Below, piece by piece: positions 49,903-58,848 of a stretch of DNA of 64,000 nucleotides (position 1 is the first letter of the stretch; every line of letters starts with the position of its first letter). The stretch comes from Ramlibacter agri. Lineage in GTDB: Bacteria > Pseudomonadota > Gammaproteobacteria > Burkholderiales > Burkholderiaceae_C. The notes beneath the pieces are model-generated. The model did not search any database. It had not been told where the DNA came from and saw only the letters and a program-made list of their open reading frames with translations. The DNA lies in the NCBI RefSeq assembly GCF_012927085.1, contig NZ_JABBFX010000002.1, positions 930,001 through 994,000 on the forward strand, written 5' to 3'. A program made the position numbers and the translations under genes.

Positions 49903-50982
49903 TCAGAGCTTCTGGGCCTGCATGAAGCGGTCGAAGGTGGCTTCGGTGAAGCGGAACCAGAGGTTCTGGTCGGCGCGGAAGCGCTGGTAGTCGGCCCAGA
50001 CCTTGCGCCAGGCCGGGTTCTTCGCCGACAGCTCCTCGTACAGCTGGCTGGACACCTTGAAGGCTTCCGTCATCAGGTCGGGCGGGAAGGGGCGCAGCTT
50101 GGCGCCCGCGGCCACCAGCTGCTTCAGCGCCGCCGGGTTGCGGGCGTCGTACTTGGCCTGCATGTCCACGTGCGTGAAGCCGGAGGCATTGGTGGCGATC
50201 GCCTTGAAGTCCGCCGGCAGCGCGTCCCAGGCCTTGCGGTTGATCAGGAAGTCCACCTGCGGGCCGCCTTCCCACCAGCCCGGGTAGTAGTAATAGGGCG
50301 CGACCTTGTGGAAGCCCAGCTTCTGGTCGTCGTAGGGTCCCACCCATTCGGCGGCGTCGATGGTGCCCTTCTCCAGCGCCTGGTAGATCTCGCCCCCGGG
50401 CAGGTTCAGCGGCACCCCGCCCATGCGCCCGATGACACGGCCGGCAAAGCCGCCGATGCGGAACTTGAGCCCGCGCACGTCGGCCGCCGACTTGAGCTCC
50501 TGGCGGAACCAGCCGCCCATCTGCGAGCCGGTGTTGCCGCCCGGCAGGTTGATCATGCCGTAGCGGGCATAGAACTCGCGCATCAGCGCCATGCCGTTGC
50601 CTTCGAACATCCACGCGCTCATCTGCCGGCTGTTCAGGCCGAAGGGAATGGCCGCCCCGATGGCGAAGGTGTCGTCCTTGCCGAAGAAGTAATAGGGCAC
50701 GGTGTGGCAGGCCTCCACCGAGCCCTGCTGCACGCCATCGACGACGCCGAAGGCCGGCATCACCTCGCCGGCGGCGTGCACCGAAATCTCGAAGCGGCCG
50801 TTGGACATGGCGCGCACCTGCCGCGCAAACACCTCGGCGGCGCCGTAGATGGTGTCCAGCGACTTCGGAAAGCTGGAGGCCAGGCGCCAGCGCACCACCG
50901 GCTGCGCATGGACCGCGGGCGCGGCGCCGGTGGCGAGCACGCCCGCGATGCCGGCATTCTTCAGGAGGGAACGGCGATCCAA
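49903..50982 (-). CDS. TRAP transporter periplasmic receptor, paralogue 2 (TTG start)
   Basis: This 359-residue DctP/TakP-family receptor most probably starts at a TTG (50982). From there the sequence reads (M)DRRSLLKNAGIAGVLATGA, collinear with both paralogues, and AAGGA is seven bases upstream. Longer in-frame starts add unrelated residues. Signatures WRLASSFPKSLDTIYGAAEV and TIDAAEWVGPYDDQKLGFHK are present. It resembles paralogue 3 more than paralogue 1 in EWVGPYDD and GNTGSQMGGWFR. Confidence 0.9.
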   Translation of the reverse strand: MDRRSLLKNAGIAGVLATGAAPAVHAQPVVRWRLASSFPKSLDTIYGAAEVFARQVRAMSNGRFEISVHAAGEVMPAFGVVDGVQQGSVEACHTVPYYFFGKDDTFAIGAAIPFGLNSRQMSAWMFEGNGMALMREFYARYGMINLPGGNTGSQMGGWFRQELKSAADVRGLKFRIGGFAGRVIGRMGGVPLNLPGGEIYQALEKGTIDAAEWVGPYDDQKLGFHKVAPYYYYPGWWEGGPQVDFLINRKAWDALPADFKAIATNASGFTHVDMQAKYDARNPAALKQLVAAGAKLRPFPPDLMTEAFKVSSQLYEELSAKNPAWRKVWADYQRFRADQNLWFRFTEATFDRFMQAQKL

Positions 50983-51030
50983 GTGGGGTCCTTCGCGCCG
51001 CGCGAAGCGGGACGAGCCCCGGTCCGGCAG

Positions 51031-51056
51031 CAAAAAGGGGCCCCGCGGGGCCCCTT
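51031..51056 (-). terminator. Rho-independent terminator after TRAP receptor paralogue 3
   Basis: AAGGGGCCCC pairs with GGGGCCCCTT around a two-base loop; on the minus strand it is followed by TTTTT. It lies directly after the stop of the receptor gene at 51074, so that gene is probably transcribed separately from paralogue 2. Confidence 0.8.
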
Positions 51057-51073
51057 GCCTGCAAGCAGCCCTT

Positions 51074-52156
51074 TCAGGCCAGCTTCTGATTCTGCATGAA
51101 GCGGTCGAACGTGGCTTCGGTGAAGCGGAACCACAGGTTCTGTTCGGTGCGGAACTTGGAATAGTCCGCGTAGATCTTCTTCCAGTCCGGGTTGCTGCCG
51201 CTCAGCTCGCTGTACAGCGCCTCGGAATGCTTGAAGGCCTCGGCCATCACGTCGTTGGAGAAGGGCCGCAACTTGGTGCCGGAGGCTACCAGTTGCTTCA
51301 GCGCCGCCGGGTTGCGGGCGTCGTAGCGCGCCTGCATCACCACGTGGGCTTCGGCCGCGGCCGATTCGACGATGGCCTTGTTCTCCGGCGACAGCCCGTT
51401 CCAGGCCTTGTCGTTGATGAAGAAGTCCAGCTCCGGGCCGCCCTCCCACCAGCCGGGGTAGTAGTAGAAGGGCGCGACCTTGTTGAAGCCCAGCTTCAGG
51501 TCGTCGTACGGCCCCACCCATTCGGCGGCGTCGATGGTGCCCTTCTCCAGCGCCTGGTAGATCTCGCCGCCGGGGATGTTCTGCGGCACGCCGCCCATGC
51601 GCTCGATGACCTTGCCCGCGAAGCCGCCCACGCGGAACTTCAGGCCCTTCATGTCGGCCATCGACTTGATTTCCTTGCGGTACCAGCCGCCCATCTGGGC
51701 GCCGGTGTTGCCGCCGGGGAGGTTGACGATGTTGTACTTGGCGTAGAACTCGCGCATCAGCTTCAGGCCGTTGCCTTCGAACATCCAGGCCGTCATCTGC
51801 CGGCTGTTCAGGCCGAAGGGGATGGCGCAGCCCAGCGCGAAGACCTCGTTCTTGCCGAAGAAGTAATACGGCGCCGTGTGCGCCACTTCCACGGTGCCCT
51901 GCTGCACGCCGTCGACCACGCCGAAGGCCGGCATCAACTCGCCGGCGGCGTGGGTGGAGATCTCGAACTTGCCGCCCGACATGGTCTTGACCTTGGCCGC
52001 GAACACTTCGGCGGCGCCGAAGATCGTGTCCAGCGACTTCGGGAAGCTGGAAGCCAGGCGCCAGCGGATGGCCGCCTGCGCGTGAACGGCGGGCGCGACA
52101 CCCGCGGCCAGGACGCCGGCGATGCCAGCGGACTTGATGACTGCACGACGATCCAT
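51074..52156 (-). CDS. TRAP transporter periplasmic receptor, paralogue 3
   Basis: This 360-residue DctP/TakP-family receptor has the leader MDRRAVIKSAGIAGVLAAGV, then WRLASSFPKSLDTIFGAAEV, GGKFEISTHAAGELMPAF and TIDAAEWVGPYDDLKLGFNK. The three receptors differ mainly in the lobe residues around the ligand site and so may have different ligands. A terminator follows at 51031-51056, and none of the three is coupled to a permease. Confidence 0.92.
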   Translation of the reverse strand: MDRRAVIKSAGIAGVLAAGVAPAVHAQAAIRWRLASSFPKSLDTIFGAAEVFAAKVKTMSGGKFEISTHAAGELMPAFGVVDGVQQGTVEVAHTAPYYFFGKNEVFALGCAIPFGLNSRQMTAWMFEGNGLKLMREFYAKYNIVNLPGGNTGAQMGGWYRKEIKSMADMKGLKFRVGGFAGKVIERMGGVPQNIPGGEIYQALEKGTIDAAEWVGPYDDLKLGFNKVAPFYYYPGWWEGGPELDFFINDKAWNGLSPENKAIVESAAAEAHVVMQARYDARNPAALKQLVASGTKLRPFSNDVMAEAFKHSEALYSELSGSNPDWKKIYADYSKFRTEQNLWFRFTEATFDRFMQNQKLA

Positions 52157-52338
52157 CTCGAAGATCTCCTTGACATATTGGACACACCAAGCCGCGCCTC
52201 ACTACTTTCGTGTCGATGCGCGGGGTGGCTCATTCTTCGGAGCCGCAAGGTTCCTGTCAGCCGGGGTTTTCCCTTGCGAATGGATACATGTGGCGAGGCG
52301 GTGACGCCGTCAGAAAACTTTCAGCCTCCCCGATGAGA

Positions 52339-52360
52339 AAGGGCCGCACCCGCGGCCCTT
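52339..52360 (-). terminator. stem-loop downstream of the lipoprotein gene
   Basis: AAGGGCCGC pairs with GCGGCCCTT around a four-base loop, with a short T-rich tail on the minus strand. It is about 20 bases after the stop of the gene at 52382 and fits a terminator. Confidence 0.6.
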
Positions 52361-52381
52361 CTCCGGCGCGACGGGCGTCGG

Positions 52382-53410
52382 TCAGCGGAAGGCGAAGCCC
52401 CCGATGGAAGAGCCCGTGCCCGCGTTCACCGCCGCGGCCGGAGCCGAGGAAGACGCGCTGAGAGTACTTGCCGATTGCAGCAGGTAGGCCGTCTCGTAGG
52501 CACCCACGTAGAGGCGGTCGTTGGCGGAATCGACCGCAATGACACGAGCGTAGGGGATGGCAATCGTTCCTGCGTTGGTGGGCGAAGCCAGGCTGGCGCC
52601 GCCGACGATGTGCACGCCAGCGAAGACATCGGCGGCATACAGGCGATCGCGCTGGGCGTCGATGGTGACGGCACTGGTCATGACGCCGGCGAGCAAGCTG
52701 CCGCTCGGGGTGATCGTGCCGTTCGCGGTGTTCACATCCTTGAACACGAGGACGCCATAGCCGGAGCTCACCACGTACATCAGGTTCCGCTGGAAATCGA
52801 TGTCGAAGGAATTGATCGCGCCGCTGAAAGTCATGGTCCGGGCGACCGGCGCCGCCCCTGACGCGGTGCTGGCATTGGCGTAGACCAGCACTTGACGGTC
52901 GTACTGGCGCGAAACGGCGACGTACACGGTGTCGTGCGCCGCATCCACGACAACGCCTTGGGGCAAGAGCACATCCGCGGGCAGCGTGATGGTCCGCGAC
53001 GGCGTCGCCCCGTTGGCGAGCTTGCTGGCATCCGCATACACCACGACCGACGAACTGGTCACCGAAGTAAACGTCACCGCGTACAGGACGTTGCGGCCGC
53101 TGTCATAGGCGAGGGTATCGACCATTCCGGGCACATCGAGCATGCCCTGCGTGGCCAGCGTCGTGCCGGCCGGCGGGTTGGCGCTGGCGAGCATGGCGAT
53201 CTTGGAGTGGTTGCGATCGCTCACGAACAGCTGGTGCGTATCCGCGCTGCTGCCGCCACTTGGCACGGGCGTTTCGCCGCCCGTCGACGTGGTGCTGCCG
53301 CCACCGCCCGCATCCGTGCTGCCCCCGCCCCCTCCGCCGCCACAACTGGCCAACAGCCCCAGGCCCGCGCACAGCAGCGCGGCCTGGACGCAACGCATCC
53401 ATGCTTTCAT
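52382..53410 (-). CDS. beta-propeller-like lipoprotein with glycine-rich linker
   Basis: This exported lipoprotein has 342 residues. The signal ends in the lipobox LLASC at about residue 23, followed by a Gly/Ser/Thr-rich linker (to about 57). The rest consists of repeated strands such as HQLFVSDRNHSKIAML, NVLYAVTFTSVTSSSVVVYA, DTVYVAVSRQYDRQVLVYA, NLMYVVSSGYGVLVF and DRLYVGAYETAYLL, each about 45-50 residues apart. This is an NHL/YVTN-like propeller of six or seven blades. Function unknown. Confidence 0.75.
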   Translation of the reverse strand: MKAWMRCVQAALLCAGLGLLASCGGGGGGGSTDAGGGGSTTSTGGETPVPSGGSSADTHQLFVSDRNHSKIAMLASANPPAGTTLATQGMLDVPGMVDTLAYDSGRNVLYAVTFTSVTSSSVVVYADASKLANGATPSRTITLPADVLLPQGVVVDAAHDTVYVAVSRQYDRQVLVYANASTASGAAPVARTMTFSGAINSFDIDFQRNLMYVVSSGYGVLVFKDVNTANGTITPSGSLLAGVMTSAVTIDAQRDRLYAADVFAGVHIVGGASLASPTNAGTIAIPYARVIAVDSANDRLYVGAYETAYLLQSASTLSASSSAPAAAVNAGTGSSIGGFAFR

Positions 53411-53473
53411 GATTCCCTCTTTCCTTGCTTGAATCTTTTTCTTGCGGCCGCCGGCGCGAGGCCGGCGCCGTCT

Positions 53474-55363
53474 TCAGCCCACGACCTTCAGGCTCGGCGC
53501 CGGCCGCTCGATCAGCGACGCGAAGCGCGTCTGGATCGATGCCTCGATGCCGGCTGCGTCCAGCCCTTGCAGCGACAGCAGCCGCGCCGGGTCGCCGTGC
53601 GGGATGAACTCGTCGCGCAGGCCCAGTTGCAGCACCGGCTTGGCGACGCCCGCGGCGTTCAGCGCCTCGGTGACGGCGCTGCCCGCGCCGCCCATGATGG
53701 CGCCCTCTTCCACCGTCACCAGCGCCTCGTGCGAGGCCGCCACGGACAGCAGCAGTTCGGTATCGAGCGGCTTGGCCCAACGCATGTTGACCACCGTCGC
53801 GCCCAGGCGCTCCGCGGCCTGCAGCGCCGGATAGAGCAGCGTGCCGAAGACCAGGATCGCGATGCCCTTGCCCTGGCGGCGCAGTTCGCCCTTGCCGAAG
53901 GGCAGGCCTTGCAGGCCCGGCTCCATGGCGGTGCCGACACCGGCGCCGCGCGGATAGCGCACGGCCACCGGATGGTCTTGCTCGTAGGCGGTGGTCAGCA
54001 GCTTGCGGCACTCGTTCTCGTCGGCGGGACAGGCCACGCTGACGTTCGGAATGGTGCGCAGGAAGGGGATGTCATAGGCGCCCGCGTGCGTCGGGCCGTC
54101 GGCGCCGACCAGGCCCGCGCGGTCCAGCGCGAACACCACCGGCAGGTTCTGCAGCGCCACGTCGTGCACCAGCTGGTCATAGGCGCGCTGCAGGAAGGTG
54201 GAGTAGATCGCCACCACCGGCTTCAGGCCTTCGCAGGCCATGCCGGCGGCAAAGGTCACCGCGTGTTGTTCGGCGATGCCGACGTCGTAGTAGCGCTCCG
54301 GGAAGCGCTTCTCGAATTCGACCAGGCCCGAGCCTTCGCGCATCGCGGGCGTGATGCCCACGAGGCGCGGGTCCTTGGCGGCCATGTCGCACAGCCACTG
54401 GCCGAACACCTGCGTGAACGTGGGCTTGGCCGGCGTGGCCGGCTTCACCAGGCCCACGGCGGGGTCGAACTTGCCGGGCCCGTGGTAGGCCACGGGGTCG
54501 GCCTCGGCCAGCTTGTAGCCCTGGCCCTTGCGCGTGACGACGTGCAGGAACTGCGGACCGCTCAGCTTGCGGATGTTCTCCAGCGTCGGGATCAGCGAAT
54601 CGAGGTCGTGGCCGTCGATGGGGCCGATGTAGTTGAAGCCGAACTTCTCGAACAGCGTGGCCGGCACCACCATGCCCTTGGCCTGCTCCTCCAGCCGCTT
54701 GGCCAGTTCGAACAGCGGCGGCGCCACGTGCAGCACCTTCTTGCCCAGCTCCTTGGTGGCCGCGTAGAAGCGCCCGGACATCAGCTGCGCAAGGTAGCGG
54801 TTCAGCGCGCCCACCGGCGGGCTGATCGACATGTCGTTGTCGTTCAGGATCACCAGCAGGTCGCATTCGCAGACGCCGGCGTTGTTCAGCGCCTCGAAGG
54901 CCATGCCCGCGCTCATCGCGCCGTCGCCGATGACGGCGATCGCGCGGCGCTGCTCGCCCTTCTGCTTGGCCGCCATCGCCATGCCCAGCGCCGCGGAGAT
55001 GCTGGTGGACGAATGCGCGGTGCCGAAGCTGTCGTACTCGCTTTCGCTGCGCTGGGGGAAGCCGGCCAGGCCGCCCAGCTGGCGCAGCGAGGCCATGCGG
55101 TCGCGCCGGCCCGTGAGGATCTTGTGCGGGTAGGTCTGGTGGCCCACGTCCCAGACGATGCGGTCTTCCGGCGTGTTGAAGACGTAGTGCAGCGCGATGG
55201 TCAGTTCCACCGTGCCCAGGTTGGAGCTCAGGTGGCCGCCGGTCTTGGAGACGGACTCCAGCACGTAGTTGCGCAGTTCGTCCGCCAGCTCCGGCAGCTC
55301 CGCGCGCGGCAGGCGGCGCAGGTCGGCCGGGTCGTTGATCGTTTGCAGCAGCTTGGTCGCCAT
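53474..55363 (-). CDS. dxs: 1-deoxy-D-xylulose-5-phosphate synthase
   Basis: This is the first enzyme of the MEP isoprenoid pathway: pyruvate plus glyceraldehyde 3-phosphate gives DXP. The 629-residue product has the thiamine diphosphate motif [18 protein letters not shown] (ending in NDN), the [18 protein letters not shown] region and the C-terminal transketolase-type domain with [15 protein letters not shown]. It lies with ispA and xseB in the order xseB-ispA-dxs, conserved in proteobacteria, all leftward. Confidence 0.96.
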   Translation of the reverse strand: MATKLLQTINDPADLRRLPRAELPELADELRNYVLESVSKTGGHLSSNLGTVELTIALHYVFNTPEDRIVWDVGHQTYPHKILTGRRDRMASLRQLGGLAGFPQRSESEYDSFGTAHSSTSISAALGMAMAAKQKGEQRRAIAVIGDGAMSAGMAFEALNNAGVCECDLLVILNDNDMSISPPVGALNRYLAQLMSGRFYAATKELGKKVLHVAPPLFELAKRLEEQAKGMVVPATLFEKFGFNYIGPIDGHDLDSLIPTLENIRKLSGPQFLHVVTRKGQGYKLAEADPVAYHGPGKFDPAVGLVKPATPAKPTFTQVFGQWLCDMAAKDPRLVGITPAMREGSGLVEFEKRFPERYYDVGIAEQHAVTFAAGMACEGLKPVVAIYSTFLQRAYDQLVHDVALQNLPVVFALDRAGLVGADGPTHAGAYDIPFLRTIPNVSVACPADENECRKLLTTAYEQDHPVAVRYPRGAGVGTAMEPGLQGLPFGKGELRRQGKGIAILVFGTLLYPALQAAERLGATVVNMRWAKPLDTELLLSVAASHEALVTVEEGAIMGGAGSAVTEALNAAGVAKPVLQLGLRDEFIPHGDPARLLSLQGLDAAGIEASIQTRFASLIERPAPSLKVVG

Positions 55364-55421
55364 GTTCGTCTCAATGATCCATTTCGCGGGCCACCGCGGA
55401 ACCGGCTTTGCCGGGCCGCTG

Positions 55422-55467
55422 GTGGCGCCCCCTTGAGGGGGAGGCGCCGAAGGCGCTTCGGGGGTGG
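55422..55467. repeat. hairpin repeat between ispA and dxs
   Basis: CCCCCTTGAGGGGG (55428-55441) is flanked by GGCGCC-type arms and followed by GCGCCGAAGGCGC and TTCGGGGGTGGGC. I recognise this compound hairpin as a recurrent intergenic element of Comamonadaceae genomes (from memory). It occupies the 113-bp space between ispA and dxs. Confidence 0.6.
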
Positions 55468-55476
55468 GCTTTCATT

Positions 55477-56364
55477 TCAGTTTTCGCGCACCACGACCAT
55501 TTCGGCCAGCGCTTCCAGCGCGCGCGTGTCGCTCAGGCGGCTGGTGGCGAGCGCGGTGCGCGCTTCGTGCAGCAGCTCCTGCGCATGGGCGCGGGCGCGG
55601 TCCAGGCCCAGCAGCGACACGTAGGTGGGCTTGTCCTGCGCGGCGTCCTTGCCGGCGGTCTTGCCCAGTGTCGCCGAATCCGCGGTGACATCGAGGATGT
55701 CATCCACCACCTGGAAGGCCAGGCCCAGCGCGCGGCCGTAGCCCGCGAGGCCTTGCGCGGCGGCCGGAGCGGCGTCACCGGTGGCGGCGCCCATCATCAC
55801 GCTGGCTTGCAGCAGCGCACCGGTCTTCAGCCGGTGCATGTGGCGCAGCTCGTCCTCCGTGAGCGAGCGGCCCACCGACGCCAGGTCGATCGCCTGGCCG
55901 CCGGCCATGCCGGCCTGCCCTGCCGATTGCGCGAGCAGGCGGCACAGGCGCGCCTGCACGGTGTCGGGAATGGTGCTCTGCTCGGGCGCCAGCAGCTCGA
56001 AGGCCAGCGCCTGCAGCGCGTCGCCGGCCAGCAGCGCAGTGGCTTCGCCGAACTTCACGTGCACCGTCGGCTTGCCGCGGCGCAGGACGTCGTTGTCCAT
56101 GCACGGCATGTCGTCGTGCACGAGCGAGTAGGCGTGGATCAGCTCCACGGAGCAGGCGGCGCGCAGCGCGGCCTCGGCGTGGCCGCCCACGGCTTCGCAG
56201 GCCGCCAGCACCAGCAGCGGGCGCAGGCGCTTGCCGCCATCGAGCACTGCATAACGCATGGCCTCGCCGAGCCCGGCGGGCGCTTGCAGCGGCACCCAGG
56301 CCGACAGCGCCCGTTCCACTTGCGCGAGTCGTTCGGTCGACCAGCCCTTCAGGTTGAAACTCAC
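55477..56364 (-). CDS. ispA: polyprenyl synthetase (geranyl/farnesyl diphosphate synthase)
   Basis: This enzyme makes farnesyl diphosphate from dimethylallyl and isopentenyl diphosphate. The 295-residue product has the first aspartate-rich motif DDMPCMDND at 84-92, the second VVDDILD at 219-225, [11 protein letters not shown] near residue 41 and GGQAIDLAS (about 155). The size and DDxxxxD first motif fit bacterial short-chain synthases. The start overlaps the xseB stop by four bases. Confidence 0.94.
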   Translation of the reverse strand: MSFNLKGWSTERLAQVERALSAWVPLQAPAGLGEAMRYAVLDGGKRLRPLLVLAACEAVGGHAEAALRAACSVELIHAYSLVHDDMPCMDNDVLRRGKPTVHVKFGEATALLAGDALQALAFELLAPEQSTIPDTVQARLCRLLAQSAGQAGMAGGQAIDLASVGRSLTEDELRHMHRLKTGALLQASVMMGAATGDAAPAAAQGLAGYGRALGLAFQVVDDILDVTADSATLGKTAGKDAAQDKPTYVSLLGLDRARAHAQELLHEARTALATSRLSDTRALEALAEMVVVREN

Positions 56365-56588
56365 TCGCTGGCCCAGGGCTTGAGGACGCCCGCGTCGAGC
56401 ACCTTGATCTGCTCCTCGACGGCCTGCAGCTTGTCGCGGCAGAACTTCAGCAGCTCCGCGCCGCGCTCGTAGCCCGCGAGCAATTGCTCCAGCGGGAGTT
56501 GGCCCGATTCGATCTGGCCGGTGAGCTGCTCGAGCTCTTCCATGGCAGCTTCATAGCTGGCTGGAGGGTTGGTGGGCGCCTGGGTCAT
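56361..56588 (-). CDS. xseB: exodeoxyribonuclease VII small subunit
   Basis: This 75-residue helical protein binds XseA to form exonuclease VII. It has the family pattern [27 protein letters not shown] (seen at about 13-39), followed by [15 protein letters not shown]. The ATG at 56588 is preferred over a TTG six codons upstream. The stop overlaps ispA. The gene is divergent from the Rieske oxygenase gene. Confidence 0.92.
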   Translation of the reverse strand: MTQAPTNPPASYEAAMEELEQLTGQIESGQLPLEQLLAGYERGAELLKFCRDKLQAVEEQIKVLDAGVLKPWASE

Positions 56589-56725
56589 GGAATTGCTTTG
56601 GATCAACGGTGGATTTTATTCCCTCGCAGCCCAGCTCTTCCCCGCGGGGTAGAATCCCGTCCCCTCAGCCGCGCTCCCAAGCTCGGCCCTGCCCCTTCAT
56701 AGGGGGAGCCTCTAGGTCAGGTGAA

Positions 56726-57868
56726 ATGTCTGATTTAAGTCTTCAACTCCAGCAGGCCGCAAGCCAACTTCCCGTTACCAGCTATTTCGACCAGGCGCTC
56801 TTCACGCGTGAGCTGGAGCTGATCTGGCAGTCCGGGCCCCGTTATCTGGGGCACGAACTGGCCGTTCCCGAACTGGGCGACTACTACGCACTTCCGCAAG
56901 AAAGCGAAGGGCGCGCGTTGTTGCGCACGCCGCAAGGCATCGAGCTGATCTCCAACGTCTGCCGCCACCGCCAGGCGGTGATGCTGCGTGGCCGCGGTTC
57001 CGTCCAGGCCAACGGCGGGGGAGGCAACATCGTGTGCCCTTTACACCGCTGGACCTATAGCGCCGGGCAGCATGCACCGGCCGGAACGCTGCTGGGCGCC
57101 CCGCATTTCGCGACCGATCCCTGCCTGGACCTGAACAACTACCAGGTGCAGAACTGGAACGGCCTGCTGTTCGAAGCCAACGGCTTCGACGTGAACCGCA
57201 CGCTGGCGAAACTCGGTCCCAAGGCGGACCTGGACTTCGCCGGCTACGTGCGCGACAGCGTCGTCATGCACGAGGTGGACTACAACTGGAAGACCTTCAT
57301 CGAGGTCTACCTGGAGGACTACCACGTGGGTCCGTTCCATCCGGGGCTGGGCAACTTCGTCGCCTGCGAAGACCTGCGCTGGGAGTTCGGCCGCGACTAC
57401 TCGGTGCAGACCGTCGGCGTCGCGGGCAAGCTGGGCAAGGCCGGTTCGGACATCTACCGCAAGTGGCACGACGAGGTGCTGCGCTACCAGGACGGCAAGC
57501 CGCCCAAGCACGGCGCGATCTGGCTGACGCTGTACCCCAACGTCATGGTGGAGTGGTACCCGAACGTGCTGGTGGTTTCGACGCTGTACCCCAAGGGACC
57601 GCAGAAGACGCTGAACGTGGTGGAGTTCTTCTATCCCGAGGAAATCCACGCGTTCGAGCGCGAGTTCGTCGAAGCCCAGCAGGCCGCCTACATGGAGACC
57701 TGCGTCGAGGACGACGAGATCGCGCTGCGCATGGACGCCGGCCGCAAGGCCCTGATGGAGCGCGGCGACAACGAAGTCGGCCCCTACCAGAGCCCGATGG
57801 AAGACGGCATGCAGCACTTCCACGAGTGGTACCGCGAGGTCATGCACAGCCACGTGCCGAGCCGCTAG
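56726..57868 (+). CDS. Rieske-type aromatic ring-hydroxylating oxygenase alpha subunit
   Basis: This 380-residue oxygenase has an N-terminal Rieske [2Fe-2S] domain (Cys79, His81, Cys104, His107) and a mononuclear-iron domain (His200 and His205 in EDYHVGPFHPG, with an Asp later). The Rieske spacing is 22 residues between the CxH and CxxH pairs, with a Gly-rich insert. No beta subunit or reductase is adjacent. It stands next to xseB in a divergent pair. Substrate unknown; such single-gene members often act on quaternary amines or aromatics. The ATG follows AGGTCAGG, and the upstream in-frame extension is proline/serine-rich and rejected. Confidence 0.88.
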   Translation: MSDLSLQLQQAASQLPVTSYFDQALFTRELELIWQSGPRYLGHELAVPELGDYYALPQESEGRALLRTPQGIELISNVCRHRQAVMLRGRGSVQANGGGGNIVCPLHRWTYSAGQHAPAGTLLGAPHFATDPCLDLNNYQVQNWNGLLFEANGFDVNRTLAKLGPKADLDFAGYVRDSVVMHEVDYNWKTFIEVYLEDYHVGPFHPGLGNFVACEDLRWEFGRDYSVQTVGVAGKLGKAGSDIYRKWHDEVLRYQDGKPPKHGAIWLTLYPNVMVEWYPNVLVVSTLYPKGPQKTLNVVEFFYPEEIHAFEREFVEAQQAAYMETCVEDDEIALRMDAGRKALMERGDNEVGPYQSPMEDGMQHFHEWYREVMHSHVPSR

Positions 57869-57871
57869 CGG

Positions 57872-58771
57872 ATGGCGGCTCTGTGGATGCTGGCGGCGTC
57901 ACTGGCGTTCGCCACGATGGCGGTGTGCGTCAAGTTCGCCGCCGCCTGGTTCTCCCCCTCCGAACTGGTGTTCTGGCGCGGCCTCATCGGCATGGTGCTG
58001 ATGTGGCTGTGGTGCCGTGCCCGCGGCGAGACGCTGGGCACGCGCTACCCGCTGATGCACGCCTGGCGCAGCATGATCGGCGTGGTGTCGCTGGGCGCCT
58101 GGTTCTATGCGCTGGGCAACCTGCCGCTCGCCACGGCCATGACGCTGAACTACATGAGCAGCGTCTGGATCGCGGCCTTCCTGGTCGGCGGCGCGCTGCT
58201 GGCGTGGAACCCGCGCGGCGGTCAGCCGATGCCGGGGCGCAATGGCGCATTGACTTTCACCGTGATGGCCGGCTTTGCCGGCGTGGTGCTGATGCTGCGG
58301 CCGACGCTCGGCCAGCACCAGGCCTTCGCCGGCCTGGTGGGCCTGCTCTCGGGCCTGCTTTCAGCCTTCGCGTACATGCAGGTGATGGCGCTGGGCAAAA
58401 TCGGCGAGCCGGAGGCGCGCACGGTGTTCTATTTCGCCGTCGGTTCCGCGGTGGCGGGCGCCGTGGGCATGGCCACCGGCAGCGTGTCCGAGTGGAACTG
58501 GGGCCATGCGCTCTGGCTGCTGCCCGTGGGCCTGACGGCTTCCATCGGCCAGCTGTGCATGACCCGCGCCTACAACCGGGGCGCCACCTTGCTGGTGGCC
58601 AACCTGCAGTACTCCGGCATCGTGTTCGGCGCGCTGTACAGCCTGCTGCTGTTCGGTGAGAACATCCCGCTGGCGGGCTGGGCCGGCATGGGGCTGATCC
58701 TGGCCAGCGGCATCGCCGCCACCGTGCTGCGCTCGCGGGCGGCACCGGACGCGCCGGGAGAAGAGCATTGA
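57872..58771 (+). CDS. EamA/DMT-family transporter
   Basis: This inner-membrane exporter of 299 residues has ten predicted helices in two EamA repeats. The first contains ASLAFATMAVCVKFAAAWFSP and LVFWRGLIGMVLMW, the second LLSGLLSAFAYMQVMALG and LLLFGENIPLAGWAGMGLIL. The segment GENIPLAGWAGMGLI is a common DMT C-terminal pattern. It begins three bases after the oxygenase stop, so both are on one transcript. Substrate unknown. Confidence 0.88.
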   Translation: MAALWMLAASLAFATMAVCVKFAAAWFSPSELVFWRGLIGMVLMWLWCRARGETLGTRYPLMHAWRSMIGVVSLGAWFYALGNLPLATAMTLNYMSSVWIAAFLVGGALLAWNPRGGQPMPGRNGALTFTVMAGFAGVVLMLRPTLGQHQAFAGLVGLLSGLLSAFAYMQVMALGKIGEPEARTVFYFAVGSAVAGAVGMATGSVSEWNWGHALWLLPVGLTASIGQLCMTRAYNRGATLLVANLQYSGIVFGALYSLLLFGENIPLAGWAGMGLILASGIAATVLRSRAAPDAPGEEH

Positions 58772-58803
58772 CGTTGAGCATTGAGCGTTCGGCGTGACAA
58801 ACT

Positions 58804-58845
58804 ACGCTCAACGCTCAACGCTCAACGCTCAACGCTCAACGCCCA
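58804..58845. repeat. heptanucleotide tandem repeat upstream of sulfurtransferase
   Basis: Six contiguous units of ACGCTCA (the last is ACGCCCA) end three bases before the ATG of the sulfurtransferase gene. A shorter inverse of the same unit (TTGAGC, ATTGAGCGTT) lies at about 58773-58790. The repeat occupies the place where the Shine-Dalgarno sequence should be. Confidence 0.9.
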
Positions 58846-58848
58846 ACC

